From an uncultured Moraxellaceae bacterium (GTDB lineage Bacteria > Pseudomonadota > Gammaproteobacteria > Pseudomonadales > Moraxellaceae), in contig CALFYA010000056.1 of assembly GCA_937952925.1 (NCBI GenBank), positions 1 to 7,643 of the forward strand: a stretch of 7,643 nucleotides of DNA, in the 5' to 3' direction. Below the pieces are notes generated by a model. The model searched no databases and was not told the origin of the DNA. It saw nothing but the letters and a program-made list of their open reading frames with translations. The stretch's first letter is position 1; the number at the start of each line of letters is the position of its first letter. This document shows positions 1 to 6,075 of this stretch, piece by piece. A program made the translations under genes and the position numbers.

Positions 1-104
1 GAATCTTGTACCAAATTCAGCAATTCGTCCCGCGTTTCTGGAGCATTTGCCAACCATTTGCGCAAGCCGCGCATTGACCACGACGGGGCGCCGTCCTCTT
101 TCAT
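1..104 (-). CDS. corC: CorC/HlyC-family transporter protein, N-terminal fragment
   Basis: Only the first 34 codons are inside the window; the gene continues leftward beyond base 1. The visible protein begins MKEDGAPSWSMRGLRKWL and continues with a stretch ending ETRDELLNLVQD. This matches the N-terminal segment of CorC/YbeX-type proteins, where a short variable leader is followed by a conserved 'xxRDELLxLxxD' helix ahead of the CBS domains. Family members are linked to magnesium and cobalt efflux or resistance, and in many proteobacteria sit near ybeY and lnt. The ATG (complement of 102-104) is preceded by GAGAG (complement of 112-116) seven bases away. The gene is divergent from tusA. The CBS and CorC_HlyC domains themselves are not visible, so the call rests on a short but characteristic segment. 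Confidence 0.72.
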   Translation of the reverse strand, partial: MKEDGAPSWSMRGLRKWLANAPETRDELLNLVQD

Positions 105-266
105 TGCTGTACTCTCATCCTCGTGCGCTGCACATGGGTTGACCATCTGTTTTTATCATAACCTAAGCCATGCCCCAACTGTATGATCTTCCACAAACAC
201 ATCATCTGCTTTTGTGTTGGATCGAGATTGTCTATCATGCCGGTTTTGCTTGTGAGTGAGGCACAC
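105..266. other. Divergent intergenic region between corC and tusA
   Basis: This 162-base spacer must carry the promoters of both divergent genes. For tusA the best -10 candidate is TATCAT at 233-238, one mismatch from consensus, which would put the transcript start about 20 bases before the ATG. No good -35 lies at 15-18 bases from it. For corC no convincing pair was found. A TTGACC at 139-144 looks like a -35 for the plus strand but has no matching -10 at the right distance. No repeat or RNA gene was seen here. Confidence 0.4.
258..261 (+). promoter_or_regulatory. Ribosome binding site that fixes the tusA start
   Basis: GAGG lies five bases before the ATG at 267. The frame is open upstream to an ATG at 183, but the extra 28 residues do not resemble TusA, whereas the protein from 267 has the usual family length. 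Confidence 0.6.
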
Positions 267-509
267 ATGTCTGAACTGCCCATCATTCAACTCGACACCT
301 GCGGTCTAAACTGTCCTGAGCCGGTCATGATGTTGCATCAAGCGATGCGCCGTGCCGCCGCAGGTCAAGAAATCCATGTCCTAGCGACCGATCCATCAAC
401 GCGCCGCGACATTCCCAAATTTTGTCTGCATTTGGGGCACGAGTTGTTGGCTGAACCGACTGATCCTGTCGGCAAAATCCTCGAATATCGCCTTCGCAAA
501 AGGCGCTAA
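267..509 (+). CDS. tusA: Sulfur carrier protein TusA
   Basis: An 80-residue protein, essentially the length of E. coli TusA (81). TusA receives persulfide sulfur from the cysteine desulfurase IscS. In E. coli it passes it to TusBCD/TusE for 2-thiolation of the tRNA wobble uridine (mnm5s2U), and it also influences molybdenum cofactor sulfur supply. The hallmark CPEP motif is at residues 16-19, so Cys16 is the predicted sulfur-carrying cysteine. The downstream segment ATDPSTRRDIPKFC matches the conserved second half of the family. It is cytoplasmic. No tusBCDE genes are adjacent, which is common. A 6-bp perfect hairpin (489-494 with 500-505) lies in the last codons; it has no T-run, so it is not called a terminator. 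The start was chosen by RBS and family length over the longer upstream extension. Confidence 0.93.
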   Translation: MSELPIIQLDTCGLNCPEPVMMLHQAMRRAAAGQEIHVLATDPSTRRDIPKFCLHLGHELLAEPTDPVGKILEYRLRKRR

Positions 510-821
510 TGTGGTGCATGAAGCACATAGACAAATCTGGTGATGGCCTAAATTTTGCCTGTTGAAGAGCAAGCAACGGGCGCATTGTTAATATTTAATA
601 AAACCAAATCATTCTAAATTGCATTTGATTTCACAACATTTGTCGCATGGTCATGATTGATGATTTTTTCTGAATTTTTATGATCTTTTTTTAAAAATAT
701 ATTGAATATCATGGTATTAAAAAAAGTATTGCAAAACATGTAAAAAAGGAGCATGTTCATAAATGCGTGCTAGTTCACATGAATCACACGCTCGTGTTTG
801 ACAGAAAATAAGGATCGACGC
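510..821. other. A+T-rich gene-free spacer upstream of the ompW-like pseudogene
   Basis: No supported gene lies in these 312 bases. By hand count, 591-750 holds only about 35 G or C in 160 bases (about 22%), far below the flanking genes, with several runs of A or T. It presumably held the promoter and regulatory sites of the ompW-like gene. Candidate -10 sequences are many in such DNA (for example TATATT at 698-703), but none pairs with a good -35, so no promoter is called. A tiny ORF of 12 codons (763-801) follows an AAGGAG at 746-751 with 11-base spacing; this is too weak to call a gene. Confidence 0.55.
735..757. repeat. Inverted repeat AACATG-N11-CATGTT
   Basis: Two perfect 6-base arms (735-740 and 752-757) are separated by an 11-base A-rich spacer that contains AAGGAG. 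It lies 65 bases before the start of the ompW-like gene, a fitting place for a regulator site. In DNA this A+T-rich a 6-base arm can occur by chance, and the motif matches no operator I recognise. Confidence 0.3.
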
Positions 822-1386
822 ATGAAAGTTTCCGTATTGGTGGGGTTGTTGTTGGGCTTGGCGACTGTTGGTGCACAAGCGTCGCCGTGGACGGTCAAAG
901 TTGGTGCAAGCCAAGTTCGTCCGGATGTTTCTTCCGACCTCAAGATCGATGTGAGCGATGAAGTCAACCTGACCGGCTCGATTGAATATGAGCTGATGCC
1001 CAATGTGATTGGCGAATCCGTTTACCCATGATGTCGAAGATGCGACAGGTCAAAAAATTGGCTCGTTCAAGCACCTACCACCAACCGTATCGGTCAAATA
1101 TAACTTGCCAACGACAGGCGGTTTTACCCCGTATGTGGGTGCAGGCTTAAACTACACCTTTGTGTTTGATGAAAAACTCAATGGTGCAAAACTCAAAGGT
1201 GATGACAGCTTTGGCTTCTCTGCGGTGGCGGGGGTGGGCTATCAATACCCCAACAGTCCTTGGGGCGTGGCACTCGATGTCCGCTATATCAACATCGAAA
1301 GTGATTTGACGATCAATGGTGTGGATTCAGGCACACTCAAAGTTGATCCAACGGTGGTCAGCTTGAGCGCATCGTACAAATATTAA
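822..1386 (+). pseudogene. ompW: OmpW-family outer-membrane beta-barrel gene, broken by an internal deletion
   Basis: The ATG at 822 has AAGGA (810-814) seven bases upstream. It starts a clear signal peptide, a hydrophobic MKVSVLVGLLLGLATVGAQA with likely cleavage after AQA, followed by WTVKVGASQVRP, the typical first strand of OmpW. The first frame is OmpW-like through Val62 (1005-1007), then reads IGESVYP and stops at 1029-1031. OmpW similarity resumes in another frame at 1009 with LANPFTHDV, then LPPTVSVKYNLP, FTPYVGAGLNYT, DSFGFSAVAGVGYQY and a C-terminal SLSASYKY ending in an aromatic residue pattern typical of barrels. Intact homologues carry four or five residues (like GVELL) at the junction, so about 11-14 bases seem to be missing. 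OmpW proteins are small eight-stranded barrels linked to uptake of small hydrophobic molecules and to stress. The gene here would make only a 69-residue truncated product. A full-length ancestor would be about 191 residues, slightly short for the family. Confidence 0.82.
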
Positions 1387-1431
1387 GATGAACAGATGAG
1401 CAGGTTGTTTCGGCGGCCTGTTCGTGACATC

Positions 1432-1460
1432 AAAAAGGCAGCCACTTGGCTGCCTTTTTT
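1432..1460. terminator. Bidirectional intrinsic terminator between the ompW pseudogene and the ETF dehydrogenase gene
   Basis: Perfect 12-base arms (1432-1443 and 1448-1459) enclose a four-base ACTT loop. The G+C core GGCAGCC/GGCTGCC is flanked by A5 on the left and T6 on the right, so it can end transcripts from both strands. It lies 45 bases after the pseudogene stop and 15 bases beyond the stop of the convergent minus-strand gene. Confidence 0.92.
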
Positions 1461-1475
1461 GCATCTCAAACGAGA

Positions 1476-3137
1476 TTACATGTTGGGATAGTTGGGGCCG
1501 CCGCCGCCTTCTGGCGTGACCCACGTGATGTTTTGCGCAGGGTCTTTGATATCACAAGTTTTGCAGTGAACGCAGTTTTGTGAGTTGATCTGGAAGCGTG
1601 CGCCTTCAGCATCCGACATGATCTCGTACACACCAGCAGGGCAGTACAAGCGTGCAGGCTCGCCGTACAATGGCAAGTTTTTCTTGACTGGTACTGACTC
1701 ATCACGCAACTTCAGATGGATCGGTTGATCTTCTGCGTGGTTGGTGAACGAGTACGATACGGCAGTCAGTTTATCAAAGCTGATTTTGCCATCAGGCTTT
1801 GGATAATCTGGCTTAAACGACAGCGAAGCCAAGTCCAAGCACTTGTGATCTGGCGTGGTGTCGTGGATGGTCAGCGGCATTTTGCCACCAAGCAGGTTTT
1901 GATCCAACCAGTTAAAGCCGCCACCCATGATGGTGCCCATCCGGTGCATCGCTGAACCGAAGTTACGCGCTTTGTGCAGCTCTTCGTGCAGCCATGAGGC
2001 TTCAAATTTGTCGGTGTACGCAGTGACTTCGTCACTTGAGCGACCGGCTTTGAGTGCGTCAAACACCGCTTCGGCGCACAGCATGCCCGATTTCATCGCG
2101 GTGTGAGTGCCTTTGATTTTGGCAAAGTTCAAGAAACCTGCATCATCACCGATCAAGCAACCACCGGGGAAGGTCAGTTTGGGCAAGGAGTTGAGGCCGC
2201 CTTTGATGACCGCACGCGCACCGTAGGAGACGCGTTTGCCACCTTCGAGGTACTGTTTGATGATCGGGTGATGCTTCCAACGTTGCATCTCATCAAACGG
2301 TGACATGTACGGGTTTTTGTATGACAGATCAACGATCATACCCAAAGTGACTTGGTTGTTTTCGGCGTGATACAACCACCAGCCACCGCTCGAACCAGTT
2401 TCGGTCAAAGGCCAGCCTGAGCCGTGTAGCACCAAACCGGGTTCGTGTTTGGCAGGATCGATATCCCACAATTCTTTGATGCCAATCCCATAGTGTTGTG
2501 GGTCGGCGTCTTTGTTCAGGTCAAAGCGGCTCATCAGGCGTTTGCCCAAGTGACCACGGCAACCTTCGGCAAACAGGGTGTATTTGGCGTGCAGCTCGTA
2601 GCCTGCGGTGAAGCTGTGTTTGTGGCTGCCATCTTTGGCCACGCCCATATCACCGGTCACGATGCCTTTGACCGAGCCATCTTCGTGATAGAGGATGTCG
2701 TCTGCGGAGAAACCAGGGAATACGGTGACTTCGAGTTCTTCGGCTTTGGTATTGAGCCAGCGCACCACATTGCCTAGACTGACAATATAGTTGCCTTCGT
2801 TGTGCATCGATTTGGGCACAAGGAAGTCGGGCATTTGGATGCCTTTGGTGGGCGAAGTCAGCATAAAGATGCGGTCTTCTTTGGCAGGTACGGTCAATGG
2901 CGCACCTTGCTCTTTCCAATCAGGGAACAGCTCATCAAGGGCGCGAGGTTCGATCACCGCACCAGACAAGATGTGTGCGCCGACTTCCGAACCTTTTTCA
3001 ACCAAACATACCGACAAGTCTGGCATGTTGTTTTCGATGGCAAGTTGACGCAGACGAATCGCCGCAGACAGACCCGATGGGCCGCCGCCAACGATCACGA
3101 CGTCAAATTCCATCGCTTCGCGTTCGATGTGTTCCAT
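1476..3137 (-). CDS. Electron transfer flavoprotein-ubiquinone oxidoreductase (ETF dehydrogenase)
   Basis: A complete 553-residue protein, the usual length of bacterial ETF-QO. It takes electrons from reduced ETF, which collects them from acyl-CoA and other dehydrogenases, and passes them to ubiquinone at the inner membrane. The N-terminal FAD-binding motif GGGPSG is at residues 17-22, followed by a VEKGSEVGAHILSGAV segment characteristic of the family. The C-terminal 4Fe-4S ferredoxin-like domain has Cys499 and then Cys522, Cys525 and Cys528 in NCVHCKTCDIKDP, the conserved cluster ligands. The start ATG at 3137 has AGGAG (complement of 3144-3148) six bases upstream; a second in-frame Met at residue 9 is possible. 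etfB and etfA are not adjacent. It is monocistronic as far as seen, ends at a two-way terminator and is divergent from the DUF1285 gene. No damaged residue was noticed. Confidence 0.97.
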   Translation of the reverse strand: MEHIEREAMEFDVVIVGGGPSGLSAAIRLRQLAIENNMPDLSVCLVEKGSEVGAHILSGAVIEPRALDELFPDWKEQGAPLTVPAKEDRIFMLTSPTKGIQMPDFLVPKSMHNEGNYIVSLGNVVRWLNTKAEELEVTVFPGFSADDILYHEDGSVKGIVTGDMGVAKDGSHKHSFTAGYELHAKYTLFAEGCRGHLGKRLMSRFDLNKDADPQHYGIGIKELWDIDPAKHEPGLVLHGSGWPLTETGSSGGWWLYHAENNQVTLGMIVDLSYKNPYMSPFDEMQRWKHHPIIKQYLEGGKRVSYGARAVIKGGLNSLPKLTFPGGCLIGDDAGFLNFAKIKGTHTAMKSGMLCAEAVFDALKAGRSSDEVTAYTDKFEASWLHEELHKARNFGSAMHRMGTIMGGGFNWLDQNLLGGKMPLTIHDTTPDHKCLDLASLSFKPDYPKPDGKISFDKLTAVSYSFTNHAEDQPIHLKLRDESVPVKKNLPLYGEPARLYCPAGVYEIMSDAEGARFQINSQNCVHCKTCDIKDPAQNITWVTPEGGGGPNYPNM

Positions 3138-3238
3138 AAAGGACTCCTCATTCTTGAAGGTGGCAACCGGTCACGCAGGGACGCGGACAAGGTGCGGCCA
3201 AGGCATGGCAAGATGCTGCTACGCCCGAAATGCGGCGT

Positions 3239-3268
3239 AGTATAGAATCAATGCTAGATTTACGCCAA
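3239..3268 (-). promoter_or_regulatory. Candidate sigma-70 promoter of the ETF dehydrogenase gene
   Basis: Read on the minus strand, TTGGCG (complement of 3263-3268, four of six consensus bases) is followed after 18 bases by TATACT (complement of 3239-3244, five of six). Transcription would start near 3232 and give a leader of about 95 bases. The -35 overlaps a perfect palindrome, GCCAATTGGC (3264-3273), which could be an operator. Call made by eye only. Confidence 0.42.
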
Positions 3269-3325
3269 TTGGCTAAGCACTTTTATTGGCCTTGATCTTG
3301 AATTTTAACGTCAAACAGGACAGCG

Positions 3326-3937
3326 ATGATGTCACAAGCCTCGGACGATCCCCAAAATCAGCCTTCTGCCACACTGACCCACACCCCCAATGGCTTAGGT
3401 CGATTGCTCGCCGATCCCACGCCTGTGCATAAGCGCCCACCACCGCCCCTTGAAAAATGGAATCCGCCGTATTGTGGCGAGATGGATATCCGTATCACGG
3501 CGCAAGGCGAATGGTTTCATGAAGGCACGCGTATGACTCGTCAGTCATTGGTTGATCTGTTTGCAACAGTGTTGTGGCGTGAAGAAGACCGCTATTTTCT
3601 CAAAACGCCGGTCGAAAAAATCGGCATTACCGTAGAAGATGTGCCACTGCTGGCGACGCAGGTTGAACAAGTGACCATCGATGGGGTGGAATATTTGCAA
3701 TTTGCCACCAAAACCGGCGATGTGGTGCTGGCAGATGCCGAGCATCCGTTGCTGATGCGGGAGTTTGGCGGTGAGCTGCGCCCGTATATCCGTGTACGCC
3801 GCAATTTGGATGCATTGATTCATCGCAATGCGTTTTATCATCTGGTGAATCTGGGTGAGTTGGTCGAGTCGGTGGATGGTGTACAGATTCGACTGCGTAG
3901 TGGACGTGAGGTGTTTGAATTGGGGGCAATCGCTTGA
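3326..3937 (+). CDS. DUF1285 domain protein of unknown function
   Basis: A 203-residue cytoplasmic protein matching the DUF1285 family (PF06938). After a low-complexity, proline-rich leader of about 40 residues, the family opening is clear: a KWNPPYCGEMDIRI block (44-57), then GEWFHEG, then RYFLKTPVEKIGI-VEDVP, and in the second half the RPYIRVRRNLDALIHRNAFYHLVNL block. Structures exist for the family, but to my knowledge no biochemical function is established. Two adjacent ATGs (3326 and 3329) follow AGGA at 3317-3320; spacing of five or eight bases fits either, so the N-terminus is uncertain by one residue. The stop codon overlaps the TTG start of murI, so the two genes are probably co-transcribed and translationally coupled. 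No clear promoter was found in the upstream spacer on this strand. Confidence 0.9.
   Translation: MMSQASDDPQNQPSATLTHTPNGLGRLLADPTPVHKRPPPPLEKWNPPYCGEMDIRITAQGEWFHEGTRMTRQSLVDLFATVLWREEDRYFLKTPVEKIGITVEDVPLLATQVEQVTIDGVEYLQFATKTGDVVLADAEHPLLMREFGGELRPYIRVRRNLDALIHRNAFYHLVNLGELVESVDGVQIRLRSGREVFELGAIA
3922..3926 (+). promoter_or_regulatory. G-run ribosome binding site before the TTG start of murI
   Basis: GGGGG lies seven bases before the TTG at 3934, inside the last codons of the DUF1285 gene. It supports this non-ATG start, since no ATG, GTG or other TTG is available in frame between the upstream in-frame stop (3916-3918) and the conserved glycine-rich FDSGMGG motif. Confidence 0.45.
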
Positions 3938-4779
3938 GTCGACCTGTACCGCGTGCGGCCACTGCCCCCATCGGTGTCTTTGATTCGGGGATGGGTGGCT
4001 TATCAGTTGCACAAGAAATTCGTGCCTATCTGCCCCATGAACGCATCGTGTATTTGGCTGACACCAAGCATGTGCCTTATGGCTGTCGCAGTGATGATGA
4101 GATCCGGATGTTGACCGCACAAGCGGTCAATTGGCTGTATGCACAAGGCTGCAAGTTGGTGGTGGTGGCTTGCAATACTGCATCAGCGTTTAGCCTGACC
4201 CCACTGCGTGAATACTATGGTGAAGCGTTGCCGATTGTGGGGCTGGTGCCTGCGGTCAAGCCTGCGGTCTTGGCAACCCAAAGCAAAAAAGTCGGGGTAC
4301 TCGCCACCACGGGAACACTGCGCGGCACGTTGCTACAAGATGTGATTCGGGAGGTGGCACTGCCTGCGCAAGTGGAGGTGATCACGGCGGTGAGTCCAAA
4401 ATTGGTGCCGTTTGTCGAGGCAGGTGAGCAAAATAGCAGCGCTTGTCGTGCAGAATTGTTACAGGTTTTAACACCATTAGCGCAGGCTGGAGTGGATCAA
4501 TTGGTGCTTGGGTGTACTCATTATCCGTTTTTGGCCGAATCTATTCGCACGCTTTTTGCGGATCAATTTTGTTTAGTGGATTCGGGATTGGCGGTTGCCA
4601 AACAAACCGGACGCTTGCTCGAACAACATCAATTGCGATCTTGGTCGCATTTATTAGCAGATCAGCCCAGTTTGCAGTGTTTTGTGACGGGGGATGTTGT
4701 ACAAGCGCAACCAGTAATGGCATCGTTGGTAAAAGGTGTTTTTGATTTGCATCAAACCGATGAGGCGTCGGCAGATTGA
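3934..4779 (+). CDS. murI: Glutamate racemase
   Basis: A 281-residue protein, close to E. coli MurI (285). It interconverts L- and D-glutamate without a cofactor, supplying D-glutamate for peptidoglycan precursor synthesis by MurD in the cytoplasm. The FDSGMGGLS motif is at residues 16-24, with Asp17 and Ser18 in the active site. The two catalytic cysteines are Cys80 in ACNTAS and Cys194 in GCTHYP, one for each direction of proton transfer. The segment ADTKHVPYG (42-50) is the usual substrate-binding loop. Translation must begin at TTG 3934, which overlaps the DUF1285 stop (TGA 3935-3937), so reinitiation by ribosomes finishing the upstream gene is likely. No intrinsic terminator with a T-run follows; instead there is a long stem-loop at 4806-4859. 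Confidence 0.96.
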   Translation: MSRPVPRAATAPIGVFDSGMGGLSVAQEIRAYLPHERIVYLADTKHVPYGCRSDDEIRMLTAQAVNWLYAQGCKLVVVACNTASAFSLTPLREYYGEALPIVGLVPAVKPAVLATQSKKVGVLATTGTLRGTLLQDVIREVALPAQVEVITAVSPKLVPFVEAGEQNSSACRAELLQVLTPLAQAGVDQLVLGCTHYPFLAESIRTLFADQFCLVDSGLAVAKQTGRLLEQHQLRSWSHLLADQPSLQCFVTGDVVQAQPVMASLVKGVFDLHQTDEASAD

Positions 4780-4805
4780 ATGCAGATCGGGTAGCATAGA
4801 ATGCG

Positions 4806-4859
4806 TTTGGGCGGTTGCAGCCTCAACAGGCGGCTTGTACACTCAGTAAACCGCCCAAA
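4806..4859. repeat. Long perfect inverted repeat between murI and the DUF4062 gene
   Basis: Perfect 11-base arms TTTGGGCGGTT (4806-4816) and AACCGCCCAAA (4849-4859) enclose a 32-base loop, which itself can form a small hairpin (GCCT at 4820-4823 with AGGC at 4828-4831). No T-run follows on either strand, so it is not a standard intrinsic terminator. It lies between the murI stop and the RBS of the next gene, so it could be a transcript-stabilising structure, a leader element or an operator. The arms are seen directly; the role is inference. Confidence 0.7.
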
Positions 4860-4913
4860 GGACGTGGGTGCGTCAACCGGCATCATGTCCCAATGTGACA
4901 GGAGAGCAGGGTC

Positions 4914-5954
4914 ATGATCGACAAACGATACCATGTGTTTATCAGTACGACTGGCAGTGATATGCAGGTCGAACGAACGGTGTTGTCACAGACCTTAGTC
5001 AGTCAAGGATTTTTTTCGTGGGGATTGGAGCAACGGACTCCACTGACCACGGCCTTCGCACGTCGCCAAATCGACGATTGTGACTATTTTATCTTGATGC
5101 TCGGCAGCCGTTATGGCGAACTGTCGGCATCAGGGGTGAGCTATTTGCACCTCGAATATATTTATGCCGTCACCAAGCAAAAACCGATTTTGGTGTTGTT
5201 GCATGAATCTCCCGATTCACGCCCGCCAGAGTTGCAAGAGCCAGATCAAGAAGGTCGGGTCAAATTCCAAGATTTTCGCCGTCAATTGCAGCGTGAGCGC
5301 GATATGGTGGTGACCTTCCGTGATACTCGTGATCTGGAGATGGCACTGCGTCATGCCATGCCACAGCTCACCGCCCGTTATCCGGCGCAAGGCTGGATTC
5401 GCCCCAATCAAACCCTGATGCAGCAATTGCAAGATGAAAATGAGCAATTACGGCAAAAATTGGTGCAGCTTGAGAGCCAACAACGGGTCAGTGTGGCTGC
5501 GCCAGCAGGGACGGGCGCGCCCAGTCTAGACTTGCCACAAGTGCAAGGCGATGAAGAGTATGTCTTTGATTATAAAGTACATGCTTATCAGGATGGCAAT
5601 TTCCGTGAGCTACGCCCACAGCGGCGGATGCGCTGGAATGATGTGTTGCTGGTACTCGGCCCCGGTTTTAGTCCAAGTGCGCCTGAAGATCATTTTGCGC
5701 GGGTCATGAACGATTACCTCAACGCAACAGCACTCACCGATGTACGTGATGTGATGCCGCGCGCGCATGCGGTGGCACGTTGTCAGATCAATGTGCGCTC
5801 ACTGCATGGCATCAAGATGCAGCTCAAGCACAATGGCTGGATTACCCCTGTCGGTCGTGATGATCGTCAGCGGATTTTGTGGGAGTTGACCGCCACTGGT
5901 GAGCGTCAGCTCGCTAAGTTGATGGCCAAACAGCGGCAAGCCAATAGCTTTTAA
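4914..5954 (+). CDS. DUF4062 (TIR-like) protein with coiled coil and C-terminal winged-helix-like region
   Basis: A 346-residue cytoplasmic protein with no signal peptide or membrane segment. Residues 5-155 match DUF4062 (PF13271): KRYHVFISTTGSD at the start, then DDCDYFILMLGSRYG (54-68) and SGVSYLHLEYIYA (73-85), a fold I understand to be related to TIR domains. Glu81 sits where a TIR catalytic glutamate would be expected, though NAD hydrolysis is not shown. Residues about 165-191 form a leucine-zipper-like coiled coil (Leu168, 172, 179, 183, 186). A proline/alanine linker leads to a basic region and, from about 285, a winged-helix-like end with SLHGIKMQLKHNGWI as possible recognition helix and RILWELTATGERQL as possible wing. 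The ATG follows AGGAG (4900-4904) at nine bases. The gene has its own terminator. Function unknown; a sensor, a DNA-bound regulator or a defence effector are all possible. Confidence 0.85.
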   Translation: MIDKRYHVFISTTGSDMQVERTVLSQTLVSQGFFSWGLEQRTPLTTAFARRQIDDCDYFILMLGSRYGELSASGVSYLHLEYIYAVTKQKPILVLLHESPDSRPPELQEPDQEGRVKFQDFRRQLQRERDMVVTFRDTRDLEMALRHAMPQLTARYPAQGWIRPNQTLMQQLQDENEQLRQKLVQLESQQRVSVAAPAGTGAPSLDLPQVQGDEEYVFDYKVHAYQDGNFRELRPQRRMRWNDVLLVLGPGFSPSAPEDHFARVMNDYLNATALTDVRDVMPRAHAVARCQINVRSLHGIKMQLKHNGWITPVGRDDRQRILWELTATGERQLAKLMAKQRQANSF

Positions 5955-5975
5955 GCGACTTTGATCACACATCTG

Positions 5976-6004
5976 CACCTGCCCAACGGCAGGTGTTTTT
6001 GTTT
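5976..6004 (+). terminator. Intrinsic terminator after the DUF4062 gene
   Basis: Perfect 8-base arms CACCTGCC (5976-5983) and GGCAGGTG (5988-5995) enclose a CAAC loop, followed by TTTTTGTTT. It starts 21 bases after the stop codon and isolates this gene from hemH. Confidence 0.92.
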
Positions 6005-6075
6005 AAGGCTTTATCAAGTGGATTTGACACGATTTTTTGCTAAAGTGCAGTTTTTGGTCTGTTGGTAGAGTTGGC

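Noticed and set aside
489..505. Hairpin CGCCTT/AAGGCG at the end of tusA, possible terminator
   Set aside because: It lies inside the coding sequence and is not followed by a T-run.
1005..1012. Programmed ribosomal frameshift as an explanation of the two-frame ompW
   Set aside because: There is no slippery heptamer at the junction, and the join lacks residues present in the family, so a deletion explains it better.
2802..3245. 147-codon plus-strand frame opposite the start of the ETF dehydrogenase gene
   Set aside because: It is antisense to the FAD-binding region of a clear gene and shows no family features.
3545..4120. Open frame of 191 codons on the minus strand
   Set aside because: It lies opposite the DUF1285 and murI genes, both with strong family matches; its protein is rich in His and Gln and resembles nothing known, as expected for an antisense shadow.
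4443..4745. 100-codon plus-strand frame inside murI
   Set aside because: It is out of frame with murI, which keeps its catalytic GCTHYP motif here, and has no recognisable domain.
4776..4802. TTGAAT and TAGAAT as a promoter for the DUF4062 gene
   Set aside because: The spacing is only 15 bases and the -35 match is moderate; kept as too weak to call.
6024..6052. Perfect -35 hexamer TTGACA upstream of hemH
   Set aside because: At 15-19 bases downstream there is no acceptable -10 hexamer; TAAAGT at 6041-6046 is only 11 bases away. Not called as a promoter, though a hemH promoter must lie near here.
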